Assembly: GCF_031598375.1 (NCBI RefSeq)
Contig: NZ_CP123872.1
Location: 558,001-622,000 of the forward strand
DNA: 64,000 nucleotides
Direction: 5' to 3'
Origin: Temperatibacter marinus
Lineage (GTDB): Bacteria; Pseudomonadota; Alphaproteobacteria; Sphingomonadales; Kordiimonadaceae
Part shown: positions 1 to 8,924 of the stretch, one piece after another
How positions within the stretch are numbered: position 1 is the first letter of the stretch
How the letters are laid out: each line of letters opens with the position of its first letter
Made by a program: the position numbers and the translations under genes
The notes under the pieces: model-generated
The model's database searches: none
Told to the model about the DNA's origin: nothing
Seen by the model: only the letters and a program-made list of their open reading frames with translations

Positions 1-1
1 C

Positions 2-265
2 GGACGCCCCTACCTTCAAATTACATTAAAGGCTGTTGGCAAGATTCAAAAGACACCGACACAACGGTATCATGACCGTAAAGACCAATTGGCTGCCTCT
101 ATGCTCACGATTATATCGCGCCTGGCGAAAAAGAAATTTCGCGTTGGAAGGCGTCTTGATCCAGACTTGATCAGGAAATACCTGCAGGCTGCTGCTGACC
201 GCACACTTAAAGAAGAAAATGCTGTCAAAATATTCATTACCCAAATTAGCCAAAAACCACTCTAA
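2..265 (+). CDS. C-terminal end of an unrecognised protein (partial)
   Basis: An open frame runs in from the left edge and stops with TAA at 263-265, giving the last 87 residues of a protein whose start lies outside the window. The segment is basic and helical-looking (many Lys, Arg, Gln) and ends with QISQKPL. I do not recognise the family. It converges on the RluA-type gene, with 29 bases between the two stops. It is supported only by an uninterrupted frame with normal composition to the window edge. Confidence 0.45.
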   Translation, partial: GRPYLQITLKAVGKIQKTPTQRYHDRKDQLAASMLTIISRLAKKKFRVGRRLDPDLIRKYLQAAADRTLKEENAVKIFITQISQKPL

Positions 266-294
266 GCCCTTCTATAAGGCCTTCTGCTCGCCTC

Positions 295-957
295 TTAAAA
301 TGGGATAGGAGCTGAGATGTCTAAGCTTTCGGAAGTTTCGGGATGCGTGATCTTTAAGCTATTCGCATGAAGGGCTAGTCGAGGGCTTGCCGTATACGCC
401 TCACCGCTTGCATAGAGCCTATCTCCTAGTATTGGATGACCTAAATGGAGCATATGAACGCGAAGCTGATGTGAGCGGCCAGTGATGGGGTTCAGCGTCA
501 CTCGGGTCGTTGTTTCTGTACGATCAAGAACAGTATAATTTGTTACAGCTTTTTTCCCGTGATCATAACAAATTTTTTGCAGGGGCCTATTGGGCCAATC
601 ACATATTAACGGCTCATCAACCTCCCCAGTGTCCTGAGGGAGAACGCCCCAGACCACGGCTTCATAATATTTTTCGGTCTGACGCATTTCAAATTGACGT
701 GAGACAGCTCGATGCGCATCTTTGTGCCGTGCCATCACGAGAACACCCGAGGTCTCCATATCAAGTCTATGAATAATAGTCGCAGCAGAAAATTGCGCTT
801 GGACACGAGATTCAAGACAATCCTTCATATCTTCATTTTTTCCCGGCACAGTCAAAAGACCACTTGGTTTGTTTAAAAAAAGAAGATCATCATCTTGATA
901 GAGAATATCTAAAAAGGGTTCCATCGGCGGGTGATAAGGCGGTAGTTCAGGGGGCAT
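295..957 (-). CDS. RluA-family pseudouridine synthase
   Basis: Isomerises uridine to pseudouridine in structured RNA (23S rRNA and/or tRNA). The RluA signature HRLDMETSG, with the catalytic Asp, lies near residue 65, followed by the family's NPITGRSHQLRVH block near 160-172. At about 220 residues it lacks an S4 domain, as in RluA itself (RNA U746/tRNA U32), but the exact target cannot be fixed. I start at the ATG at 955-957, which overlaps the stop of the upstream protease gene (TAATG); a TTG five codons earlier is possible. Translation is probably coupled to the upstream gene. Confidence 0.85.
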   Translation of the reverse strand: MPPELPPYHPPMEPFLDILYQDDDLLFLNKPSGLLTVPGKNEDMKDCLESRVQAQFSAATIIHRLDMETSGVLVMARHKDAHRAVSRQFEMRQTEKYYEAVVWGVLPQDTGEVDEPLICDWPNRPLQKICYDHGKKAVTNYTVLDRTETTTRVTLNPITGRSHQLRVHMLHLGHPILGDRLYASGEAYTASPRLALHANSLKITHPETSESLDISAPIPF

Positions 958-1778
958 TAAGGCAACGTCCAAAGAAATTTCACTTTTTGACGAAGTGATT
1001 TCGTCATTCGATGATGACTATTAGCATAAAGTTTAGGGTCAGCCAAACTCCCTTTTACGGGCATGTCTCCTTTATCATTCTTAGCCCTTAAAAATCCGGT
1101 TCTAACACCATAAAGATACAATCGCCCTGCCTCGCTGTCATACAGAAACACTCCTCCTCCTGAGGCGCCTTTACCACTATCACAACTATCAAGTCCTACA
1201 CTCAACTGATCCCTTGCCAAACCCTTTTCTTTGTCTTTAGGGATGATCGTGCAATCAATAAGACTGGCAACAAGAGCGTTATAACTCTCCTGATAACCGA
1301 TTAATAGTGCTTGGTTGGGCCGACGAATTTCTCGAGATGAACGGCTCAAGCGCGCAGCTCCAAACATTGACAAATCTGCTCTGACATGCAGCACTGCCCA
1401 ATCCCCCTCAAAAATGTCAGGTTGTGCTTTCGACCGACCCAAATGCGCTACAGTGAAGGTGTAGCCCTGATACATATCATAGGGATGGAAAAGACATTGC
1501 GTCAGATTCTTTTCTTCAACAACGTGAGCCGCCGTTAGAATTAGGGCCTTTTTTGCATCTGACCTGATAATAACAGCAGAGCCAATAACCCGCGGGCCGC
1601 ATCTAATCACACCAACACTTCTGATTTGCCGAAGCATTTGTGTGGGCAATTCTGATAATGGCATTCTATTATCCTCGATACCATTCTCACTATCACCGTC
1701 ACCCACGACTTCGGCCTGCAGACTTTGTGACGTATTAAGAAAGAATCCCATAAGAATAAGAAAGAAGAAGGATCGCAT
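957..1778 (-). CDS. exported trypsin-like serine protease
   Basis: A 273-residue protein with an N-terminal signal peptide (MRSFFFLILMGFFL..., cleavage likely after SLQA). The chymotrypsin-fold triad is visible in order: TAAHVV (His), GDWAVLHV (Asp) and GASGGG (Ser). It has no PDZ domain, so it is not a DegP/HtrA protein. It probably acts in the periplasm or outside the cell; the substrate is unknown. It is the first gene of a two-gene unit with the RluA-type gene, sharing one base with it. Confidence 0.8.
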   Translation of the reverse strand: MRSFFFLILMGFFLNTSQSLQAEVVGDGDSENGIEDNRMPLSELPTQMLRQIRSVGVIRCGPRVIGSAVIIRSDAKKALILTAAHVVEEKNLTQCLFHPYDMYQGYTFTVAHLGRSKAQPDIFEGDWAVLHVRADLSMFGAARLSRSSREIRRPNQALLIGYQESYNALVASLIDCTIIPKDKEKGLARDQLSVGLDSCDSGKGASGGGVFLYDSEAGRLYLYGVRTGFLRAKNDKGDMPVKGSLADPKLYANSHHRMTKSLRQKVKFLWTLP

Positions 1779-1973
1779 ATTTTACCCCAATATCGTTTAT
1801 ATTGAGGTACCACATCGGTTGGGTTATATGAAAGGGTTTTCTGTGTGGCGTTCTGCTTGCGATTTAAATTCTTCCCTGTGTAAAGTCTGTCTCTCTGACA
1901 TCTATACATCGTTTTCACCATACGATATACTCGGTGAAAATTTAGAAGCAGTGCCAATTGAAAGAAGACTCTT

Positions 1974-3710
1974 ATGCACGAAAATAGTCATATAATTACA
2001 CAACTCCTAGTAATATTTGGAGCCGCTGTTGTCTTTGTTCCCTTAGCCCAGAAATCAAAACTAGGCTCAATTATTGGGTATTTGATCGGTGGGATGCTCA
2101 TTGGACCCTATGCTTTTAACTTCGTGAATGACCTTGGGACAATTAACTATATCGCTGAATTTGGCATTGTCTTCCTCTTATTTTTAATTGGTATTGAAAT
2201 GAAACCCCAGCGCTTATGGACCATGCGGCGAATGGTTTTGGGTCTTGGGGGGGCACAAATCATTTTAACTGGGGCTTTATTTTTTGGAGGAGCTCTCTAT
2301 TTAGGTCTTACGCCCCCAACAGCTTTAATTGTTGGGCTGGGCCTAGCTCTGTCGTCAACTGCCATGGGCCTACAACTTCTTTCAGATCGCGGCGAACTTC
2401 AATCGACGACGGGCAGAACAAGTTTTTCAATCCTCTTGATGCAGGATTTATCTGTGCCTATTCTCTTTGCACTTGTATCAGTGATGGCGGGTCCAAGTCA
2501 GGCAGTTTCTGGAAGCCTTTTTATGGGGATTGTCGAAGGAGTAGCCCTATTAGCCCTCACATTCATTGTAAGTCGCTTTGCTTTGAAACCAATTATGTCC
2601 CTTGTGGCAAGTGCTGGTGTAAAAGAAGTATTCACAGCCTTTGCCCTGCTTTTAATTCTTGGCATGGCCTATCTTATGGAAACTATTGGGCTTTCGCTTG
2701 CAATGGGAGCCTTTCTTGCGGGCATCTTTTTAGCAGACAGTGAATTTCGTCATCAAATTGAAGCGGACATCCTCCCCTTTAGAGGGTTATTGCTCGGCCT
2801 TTTCTTCATGGGGGTAGGCATGGGCATAGACTTTTCCCGACTGCTCTCGGATTGGCAGATCGTCTTGGGGCTTGTCCTTGGCTTGATGCTCACAAAAGTT
2901 GTTGTCATATATTGTCTGGCCAGACTTTTCTCTTTTTCTCCTCGGGAAAGCCTGAGAACAGGTACCTATCTTTCTCAGGCGGGCGAGTTTGGTTTTGTTC
3001 TCTTCGCTTTTGCAGCCAGTAATGGCTTGATGAATAGCACCTTGTTAGGGTCACTCATGTTGGTGGTTGCCATATCCATGGCTCTCACCCCCTTTATTCT
3101 ACCGCCACTATTGACCTTTTCCAATCGCTTTAGCGACAATAAAGAAGAAGAGAAAAAGTCCCATCAAGTAAACGAGGGACACGATCACGACTCCGGTCGC
3201 TTTATCATTGCTGGTTTTGGCCGCGTTGGTCAAATCATTGCCCATCAACTGGATAAAGCAGGTTATCCCTATATTGCCTTTGATACTGATCTTGAAAAAG
3301 TTAAAGCGGGGAGGGAAAAAGAATGCAATGTTTACTTCGGTGATGCCAGTAGTATCAATGTGTTGAGTGCTGCCCATGCTGACCGGGCTTCCGGCATGAT
3401 TTTAACGATGGATGACCCTCAAGCCATTCGCCGGGCAGTTCATCAAGTAAGAGACCATTATCCTGGATTAGGTCTTCATTCTAGAGCCCATGATTTAAAA
3501 GAAGCAATCAACCTAAAGAAAAACGGCGTGCTTGCCTCGGTTCCCGAAACAATAGAGGCCGCCCTTCAACTCGGCCTGTGCGCCATGTCTCATCACCCTG
3601 AATGTGGTAAAGATGATATCAACACAATAAAGGATCGCATGGGGGCTATTCGGGAAGATGACTACCGAGAGTTTGCCGAGTTTTATGACCTCGAGATCAA
3701 GGCAGATTAG
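1974..3710 (+). CDS. CPA2-family K+(Na+)/H+ antiporter with TrkA-N domain
   Basis: A 578-residue inner-membrane antiporter of the KefB/KefC (CPA2) group. About twelve hydrophobic segments cover residues 8-385. Family motifs include the GYLIGG/IGP start of the exchanger domain and LSSTAMGLQLL. A cytosolic NAD-binding TrkA-N (RCK) domain begins near residue 405 with the Rossmann motif GFGRVGQ. A charged linker joins the two. It probably exports K+ or Na+ in exchange for protons under nucleotide or glutathione-type control. It is divergent from the protease gene (195-base gap) and its last 4 bases overlap the convergent sulfotransferase gene. Confidence 0.87.
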   Translation: MHENSHIITQLLVIFGAAVVFVPLAQKSKLGSIIGYLIGGMLIGPYAFNFVNDLGTINYIAEFGIVFLLFLIGIEMKPQRLWTMRRMVLGLGGAQIILTGALFFGGALYLGLTPPTALIVGLGLALSSTAMGLQLLSDRGELQSTTGRTSFSILLMQDLSVPILFALVSVMAGPSQAVSGSLFMGIVEGVALLALTFIVSRFALKPIMSLVASAGVKEVFTAFALLLILGMAYLMETIGLSLAMGAFLAGIFLADSEFRHQIEADILPFRGLLLGLFFMGVGMGIDFSRLLSDWQIVLGLVLGLMLTKVVVIYCLARLFSFSPRESLRTGTYLSQAGEFGFVLFAFAASNGLMNSTLLGSLMLVVAISMALTPFILPPLLTFSNRFSDNKEEEKKSHQVNEGHDHDSGRFIIAGFGRVGQIIAHQLDKAGYPYIAFDTDLEKVKAGREKECNVYFGDASSINVLSAAHADRASGMILTMDDPQAIRRAVHQVRDHYPGLGLHSRAHDLKEAINLKKNGVLASVPETIEAALQLGLCAMSHHPECGKDDINTIKDRMGAIREDDYREFAEFYDLEIKAD

Positions 3711-4447
3711 ACCTCTATGGCAAACCCCTTCATTTTCTCATAAGGAGCCTGACAGCGATCCGCAATTTCTTGAAGGTCCTTTGTTAGTCGAATTTCTTTC
3801 GCCTCATAGGGAGAAAAACCTGTCGAAGCTTCGACAGATTTGTACCAATAGGGTGCCCAAACGCCGTCACTGTCCCGTCTTCCTGCAGGCCAATTCAACA
3901 TGGCCTTATCAAAAGCAAGTCCCACTCTATCGCAAAGACTAGACAGCGCCTTTTCAGGATTCATCAAAACATCTCGACTATTCAACACAAGTGGCACCGC
4001 CCCTTTTCGATCTGCAGTTCGGTCAAATAATTCAGCCATCTGATGCAATCCTAAATCTTGCGATGTGACCTGCTCGCGTGATCGTACATAGCTTGACACC
4101 ATCTCCTGAGGATCTCTAATTAAAAAAACATGCGTAAGAGCATCAAGGTCTTCCAGATTAATTTCTGGCAACAAATGATGGGTCATATGTTTTTGATAAT
4201 AGAGAGTTACGCCTTCAGGTACCGGACCCAATAACTGATCTATTACCTCTGATGGGTCCGTTGATTGACTGGCAATGATGGCATCACGGCCAGGATGATC
4301 CAACCCTGAGCGATCTAAATAAAATGCATAAAAAGGTTCATCCACAACCTTGCAGTCGGATCTATTTTCAAAACTGCGCATCATGGCTGTTGAAATATTG
4401 CGGGGACCAGACCACATAGCCAATCGAGTGACTGGGGTATCGGACAT
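3707..4447 (-). CDS. sulfotransferase-family protein
   Basis: A 246-residue protein with the P-loop-like sulfotransferase start LAMWSGPRNISTAMM (5'-phosphosulfate-binding region) at residues 8-22 and the second conserved block HVFLIRDPQEMVSSY (3'-phosphate-binding region, RDP..) near residues 125-140. It probably transfers a sulfate group from PAPS to a small metabolite; the acceptor is unknown. The ATG used here overlaps the aminotransferase stop (TGATG), so the two proteins are probably made together and may act in one pathway. A TTG one codon earlier is the alternative start. Confidence 0.75.
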   Translation of the reverse strand: MSDTPVTRLAMWSGPRNISTAMMRSFENRSDCKVVDEPFYAFYLDRSGLDHPGRDAIIASQSTDPSEVIDQLLGPVPEGVTLYYQKHMTHHLLPEINLEDLDALTHVFLIRDPQEMVSSYVRSREQVTSQDLGLHQMAELFDRTADRKGAVPLVLNSRDVLMNPEKALSSLCDRVGLAFDKAMLNWPAGRRDSDGVWAPYWYKSVEASTGFSPYEAKEIRLTKDLQEIADRCQAPYEKMKGFAIEV

Positions 4448-5388
4448 CAAAGCCCCCTGCCTTTTGCAGCCTCGCTGTGCAAATATTTTTTATAAATTTC
4501 CTGCATCTGTTTGACCATTTTACCCGGCATCTGTTGCTCTTCCTCCCAGCCAATAGATCGACCATCAATGGTATGAACAGGTACAAGGCCAGCAAAAGTT
4601 CCTGTAACAAACGCTTCATCCGCACCGTAGACATCTGTGAGAGAAAAATTCTTTTCTCTAGCAACGATACCATTCTCTCTTGCTAACTTTAGAACAGTCC
4701 CACGCGTTATACCGCCTAAACAGTAATCTCCTGAGCTTGTCCAGAGTTCACCGTCCTTAACAATAAAGAAATGCGTGCTGTTGCATGTGGCTACAAAACC
4801 GTGGGGATCCAGCATCAATGCTTCATCAGCTCCAGCTTTGGCGGCTTGAATGCAGGCGGTGATACAGTTAAGTTTACTATGACTATTCAACTTTTGATCC
4901 TGAACAGCAGGGTCGCCGCGTCTCACGTGAACTGTAAAGAGACTAATCCCTTTATTGACCGTTTCAGGCAGTGGGTTTTTATATTCGGGCACAATAACGA
5001 TGGTCGCATCTGAAATAGTAACGCGGGGATCTTGATAAGGTGTTGCCTTCACGCCGCGTGTGACCATTAGGCGAATATGGACACCGTCCTTAGCCATGTC
5101 GTTTCGATCAAGTGTCTCGTATAAACGCTGTTTTAGTTCATCTCGTTTGATGCCTACATCCATATCAATGGCTTTTGCCCCGGCATAGAGCCGCTGTAAA
5201 TGTTCATCAAGAAGCACAATAATACCGTTATGAACACGCAACCCTTCCCACACACCGTCGCCAAGAATAAACCCACTATCAAAGACTGATACTTTTGCCT
5301 CATCCCGCGGAAATAATTCTCCATTCACATTGATTAATATGGATTGGTTCCGCGGATCGTCCACATAGTCATGCGTTCCTTTTGCCAT
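4447..5388 (-). CDS. class IV PLP aminotransferase (D-amino acid / branched-chain type)
   Basis: A 313-residue fold-type IV aminotransferase. Supporting motifs are VFDSGFILGDGVWEGLRV near residue 35, the PLP-lysine region LNSHSKLNC near residue 165, and the glycine-rich phosphate-binding CLGGITRGTVLKLA near 225. The family includes D-amino acid transaminase, branched-chain aminotransferase and 4-amino-4-deoxychorismate lyase; the sequence does not settle the substrate. The start has a good ribosome site (AGGGGAG). It is the first gene of a unit with the sulfotransferase, which suggests a shared amino-acid-derived substrate (inference). Confidence 0.82.
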   Translation of the reverse strand: MAKGTHDYVDDPRNQSILINVNGELFPRDEAKVSVFDSGFILGDGVWEGLRVHNGIIVLLDEHLQRLYAGAKAIDMDVGIKRDELKQRLYETLDRNDMAKDGVHIRLMVTRGVKATPYQDPRVTISDATIVIVPEYKNPLPETVNKGISLFTVHVRRGDPAVQDQKLNSHSKLNCITACIQAAKAGADEALMLDPHGFVATCNSTHFFIVKDGELWTSSGDYCLGGITRGTVLKLARENGIVAREKNFSLTDVYGADEAFVTGTFAGLVPVHTIDGRSIGWEEEQQMPGKMVKQMQEIYKKYLHSEAAKGRGL

Positions 5389-5475
5389 TCTAATTCTCCC
5401 CTAAGATGCGCTATTTATTATTTCTATGGTTCGTTATTATTACTAAGAATAGTACGGTTAATACACAATAAAATA

Positions 5476-5494
5476 CTCCCGCCAAAGGCAGGAG
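5476..5494 (-). terminator. probable terminator after the cytochrome c' gene
   Basis: An 8-bp stem (CTCCTGCC / GGCGGGAG read on the minus strand, one G-U pair) with a 3-base loop, followed by TATTTTATT. It lies about 30 bases beyond the stop of the minus-strand cytochrome c' gene. Confidence 0.6.
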
Positions 5495-5525
5495 CAGATA
5501 CATCTAATATTTTACTGGATACGAT

Positions 5526-5960
5526 CTATTCAGCTCTATATTTATCGTGACAGGCTTTACAGTTTTTAACCGCTTTTCCAAAGGCAACTGCCCGCGCTTT
5601 TTGATCTGCATCCTCTGGCAAAGCAGCGAGGGCTTTGGTGTCTGCAATATAGGCTTCCATTCGTGCCGCAAAATCATCCCAGTTTTCCCATGCAGCAGGC
5701 TTTGTATCACCGCCCGCGATTTTAACACGTGAAGCCGCGTAAAACCCTTCTGCATTCACTGCCATCACACGGGCATGAATGCCGAAATCCGCGGATTGCC
5801 CCTTACCATTTAAGATGCCCTTCATTTGAATAAGAGAATCCTTAATCGTTTCCATGGTATGGTGGCGATATTTCACCGTTGGATGTGCTTTTTCCTGCGG
5901 CATCGCTGAGGATGTGATCAGTGTTGCTGCTGCTGCAGAAACCAAAAGTAATTTTTTCAT
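5526..5960 (-). CDS. cytochrome c' (class II c-type cytochrome)
   Basis: A 144-residue exported haem protein. It has a signal peptide ending near SSAMPQ, a helical-bundle body and a C-terminal haem-attachment motif CKACH at about residues 135-139, the class II arrangement. Members of this family bind NO and CO at a five-coordinate periplasmic haem and help resist nitrosative stress. GGGGAGAG precedes the ATG. It stands alone between two terminators. Confidence 0.85.
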   Translation of the reverse strand: MKKLLLVSAAAATLITSSAMPQEKAHPTVKYRHHTMETIKDSLIQMKGILNGKGQSADFGIHARVMAVNAEGFYAASRVKIAGGDTKPAAWENWDDFAARMEAYIADTKALAALPEDADQKARAVAFGKAVKNCKACHDKYRAE

Positions 5961-6042
5961 TATGGCTCTCCCCGAAATCTATTTCCCTTAATCTTAGCGC
6001 AGAAACGTGGAAGAGCAAGGCATTAACAAAAGATTTTTATAT

Positions 6043-6070
6043 AAAAAAAACCGTTCCCACTTGGAAACGG
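6043..6070 (-). terminator. Rho-independent terminator of gcrA
   Basis: On the minus strand an 8-bp stem with one mismatch (CCGTTTCC / GGGAACGG, loop AAGT) is followed by eight T residues. It lies just past the gcrA stop. Confidence 0.8.
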
Positions 6071-6098
6071 CTTTCTAATTTTCAACTCTGCTAAAGAT

Positions 6099-6533
6099 TT
6101 AGCGAATAATTCGCGGCGCTTGAGGCGCAGCACTTTTTCGTTGAGGTTGAGCTTGATAAGCTTCAGCACAGTGACCTGCACAGTAAGGCATACCTGCTTC
6201 AGATGATTTCCCGCAAAAATGAAAATCATCATCACCAGGGTGACCGATAGGCCATTTGCACATCCGATCTGTCAATTCTAATAGAGAGACCTTACCCGAA
6301 ATGATCTTCTTTTCTTTTGGGGGCGACTTTTTAACCGCCGGCTTTGCAGGTGCTTTTTTCTTCGCATCTTTTTTCACTGGACTAGGGCGTGATTTAAGGC
6401 CAAGGCGATGTGCTTTACCAATTACCGCATTGCGCGTAACATTTTCACCAAGTTCTTTAGCAATCTGACTTGCGCTGAGACCGTCGTCCCACAACTTACG
6501 CAATTTTTCTATACGCTCTTCTGTCCAAGCCAT
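6099..6533 (-). CDS. gcrA: GcrA cell-cycle regulator
   Basis: GcrA binds sigma-70 RNA polymerase and CcrM-methylated GANTC sites to drive S-phase genes in Alphaproteobacteria. The N-terminal helix-turn-helix is unmistakable (WTEERIEKLRKLW, then SASQIAKELG and TRNAVIGKAHRLGL). A lysine/proline/alanine-rich linker follows, then the C-terminal polymerase-binding segment with MCKWPIGHPGDDDFHFCG. I start at ATG 6531-6533 because the family begins with M-[AS]-W-T and AGGGATGG precedes it; nine extra residues upstream are possible. This is the main evidence for the organism's class. Confidence 0.95.
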   Translation of the reverse strand: MAWTEERIEKLRKLWDDGLSASQIAKELGENVTRNAVIGKAHRLGLKSRPSPVKKDAKKKAPAKPAVKKSPPKEKKIISGKVSLLELTDRMCKWPIGHPGDDDFHFCGKSSEAGMPYCAGHCAEAYQAQPQRKSAAPQAPRIIR

Positions 6534-6757
6534 AACCATCCCTTTATTCTTTTTTATCACTCCTCAATTTTATGTTTGAGAAATGTTTAACGAATTCTTT
6601 ATAAGATAGTTAGCTTATATCGGTCTTTTGCCCTTCTTGCCAAGACCCAAGATCGCCTCTCACGCCATAAAGCCCGTTTTTTAAGCATTTAGGACTTGTT
6701 TTTTTAGTCAACCATGACAAATTGGGGTCTAAGAATGCCCATTATGGAGTAAAAAAC

Positions 6758-7582
6758 ATGAACGACTCGGTAGAATCGACCTTTCCGGAACCTGGTGAAT
6801 CGCGAATCGGTAGCATCAACAAGCGAGGATTATGGACTCTTTACGTAAAAGAGTCTCGACGCTTTACAAAAGTGTGGCTGCAAACTCTTGCAGCCCCAGC
6901 CATTACGACCATCTTGTTTATGATCATTTTCTCTCTCGCATTCGGTGGAGAAAATCGCAGCATGAAAGGGTTGGAATATTCAACATTTCTTGCTCCCGGT
7001 TTACTTGTCATGGCGATGTTGCAGAACGCCTTTGCCAATACATCCAGTTCAATCCTTATTGGCAAAGTACAAGGTAATATTGTCGATGTTTTAATGCCGC
7101 CTTTGTCTAACAGTGAGTTAATGATTGGTTTTGTCGCAGGCGGCCTGACGCGTGCCCTTGCTGTTGGCGGCAGTGTAGCAATCGCCTTTCTTTTGATGCC
7201 CAGCGTTAGTCTGACCGTCCATCATTGGTGGGCAATCCTTTATTTTGGCGTCTCAGCAGGCATTATGCTCTCCCTCGTGGGGATAATTACAGGAATTTGG
7301 GCTGAAAAATTTGACCAAGCAGCAGTTATCACGAATTTTGTCGTCGCACCGCTCTCCCTTCTTTCAGGGACTTTTTATTCCATTGAGCGATTAAGCGGGA
7401 ACTGGCAACTGATTTCTCAAGCAAACCCCTTCTTCTATATGATCGATGGCTTTCGATATGGATTTATCGGCGTGGGAGACAGTGATCTAACAATCGGTGT
7501 CATTTATATTTTCATCTTGAATCTCTTCTTATGGCTGCTTGCGCATTCTCTCTTTAAGTCTGGCTATAAATTAAAGTCATAA
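6758..7582 (+). CDS. ABC-2 type transporter permease
   Basis: A 274-residue inner-membrane protein with six hydrophobic segments and the ABC-2 permease signature region (LLSGTFYSIERL and NPFFYMIDGFRYGFIG). It resembles the YadH group, which usually pairs with a YadG-like ATPase for export of a lipid, polysaccharide or drug. No ATPase gene lies next to it. The start at ATG 6758 follows GGAG by 8 bases; a TTG twelve codons earlier lacks such support. It is divergent from gcrA, with a 224-base spacer that shows no feature I can name. Confidence 0.8.
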   Translation: MNDSVESTFPEPGESRIGSINKRGLWTLYVKESRRFTKVWLQTLAAPAITTILFMIIFSLAFGGENRSMKGLEYSTFLAPGLLVMAMLQNAFANTSSSILIGKVQGNIVDVLMPPLSNSELMIGFVAGGLTRALAVGGSVAIAFLLMPSVSLTVHHWWAILYFGVSAGIMLSLVGIITGIWAEKFDQAAVITNFVVAPLSLLSGTFYSIERLSGNWQLISQANPFFYMIDGFRYGFIGVGDSDLTIGVIYIFILNLFLWLLAHSLFKSGYKLKS

Positions 7583-7634
7583 AAGGGGTTGAATTCCCTG
7601 ATAAAGAGCGTAAGAATCACCTCAATATTTCGAC

Positions 7635-7666
7635 TTGACCGAAGCCCTACTTGACGCTTCGGTCAA
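7635..7666. repeat. 11-bp perfect inverted repeat upstream of argD
   Basis: TTGACCGAAGC and its exact reverse complement are separated by a 10-base loop (CCTACTTGAC), 48 bases upstream of the argD start and 52 bases past the ABC permease stop. It is followed by TGATTTTCGG. It may be a weak terminator for the permease or a regulatory hairpin/operator for the arginine operon. The sequence alone does not decide. Confidence 0.5.
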
Positions 7667-7714
7667 TGATTTTCGGTCCCAAAAAAATGCAGGCTAACTG
7701 CAGGAGATATATTG

Positions 7715-8905
7715 ATGATAACGCCCTTAATGCCCACTTATGCACGCTTACCCATTGCCTTCGAACGCGCTGAAGGCATGTATATGTATGATACGAATGG
7801 TAAGAAATATATGGATTTCTATTCTGGTATCGGTGTCATGGCTCTCGGTCATTGCCATCCACACGTTGTGGATGCGCTCTGCGATCAGGCAAAGAAGCTT
7901 TGGCATACTGCCAACACATACCAAATTCCTCTCGGGGAAAAGCTGGCCAGCCGTATCATCGACAAATGTAATGCAGATACAGTCTTTTTTACCAATAGTG
8001 GGGCAGAGGCGATTGAATGTGCCATTAAAATGGTTCGTAAATACCACCATGACAAGGGCAATCCTGGCAAATACCGTATTGTGACCATGGCAACAGCCTT
8101 TCACGGCAGGACACTGGCTGGGATCGCGGCTGCAGGTCAAGAAAAAATGATTACAGGATTTGAACCCGTTCCTAAAGGGTTTGATTTAGTGCCTTTTAAT
8201 GACATGGAAGCGCTACGGTCAGCAATTACAGAAGAAACAGGCGCCATTATGGTTGAACCTGTGCAAGGCGAAGGCGGGATCAAACCTATCCCCCTTGAAA
8301 CCCTTCAGGAAATGAGAAAAATTTGCGATGAAAAAGGCATCCTGTTAGTTTTTGACGAGATCCAATGTGGCATGGGTCGCACAGGAAAACTTTTTGCTTA
8401 TCAATGGGCGGATATTGACGCCGATATTATTGCATCAGCAAAAGGGATCGGTGGCGGTTTCCCACTAGGGGCTTGCTTCGCTACAGAAGACGCCGCTTCA
8501 GGTATGATTGTTGGCACACATGGTTCTACATATGGCGGTAATCCCCTAGCAATGGCTGTTGGCAATGCTGTCATGGATATTCTTCTAGAAGATGGTTTCC
8601 TTGAGCATGTTCAAAAAATGGGCGATATGCTTGGCGGTCGCCTAGCCGGACTACAGCAACGCTTTCCAGAAATTATTACTGAAGTTAGAGGTAAAGGTTT
8701 AATGCGCGGTTTACGCATGCCAGATATACCGACAAAAGCTGCAACAGTTGATCTGATCAACCGCGGCCTAATCACAGCGGTAGCTGGTGACATGGTGGTC
8801 CGCATGTTACCCCCCCTCATTGTGAATGAAGATGATATTGAATATGCAATCGGAAAATGGGAAGAAGCCCTGACCGATTGGAGCGAGAATGGAGCACCTG
8901 TTTAA
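7715..8905 (+). CDS. argD: acetylornithine aminotransferase
   Basis: A PLP enzyme of arginine synthesis that converts N-acetylglutamate semialdehyde to N-acetylornithine; the same protein often also serves lysine synthesis. It is 396 residues, with class III landmarks: FTNSGAEAIECAIK (phosphate region), LVFDEIQCGMGRTG (Asp that contacts the PLP ring) and IIASAKGIGGGFPLGA (Schiff-base Lys). The start at ATG 7715 has GGAG upstream; an in-frame TTG directly before it is unlikely. It precedes argF, with a 19-base gap to the chosen argF start, forming an operon that continues to hslO. Confidence 0.93.
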   Translation: MITPLMPTYARLPIAFERAEGMYMYDTNGKKYMDFYSGIGVMALGHCHPHVVDALCDQAKKLWHTANTYQIPLGEKLASRIIDKCNADTVFFTNSGAEAIECAIKMVRKYHHDKGNPGKYRIVTMATAFHGRTLAGIAAAGQEKMITGFEPVPKGFDLVPFNDMEALRSAITEETGAIMVEPVQGEGGIKPIPLETLQEMRKICDEKGILLVFDEIQCGMGRTGKLFAYQWADIDADIIASAKGIGGGFPLGACFATEDAASGMIVGTHGSTYGGNPLAMAVGNAVMDILLEDGFLEHVQKMGDMLGGRLAGLQQRFPEIITEVRGKGLMRGLRMPDIPTKAATVDLINRGLITAVAGDMVVRMLPPLIVNEDDIEYAIGKWEEALTDWSENGAPV

Positions 8906-8924
8906 AACTGCAGGTGATAGAACA

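Noticed and set aside
7748-8140. A 130-codon minus-strand frame inside argD
   Set aside because: It is a shadow of the argD coding strand, with no start signal and no similarity.
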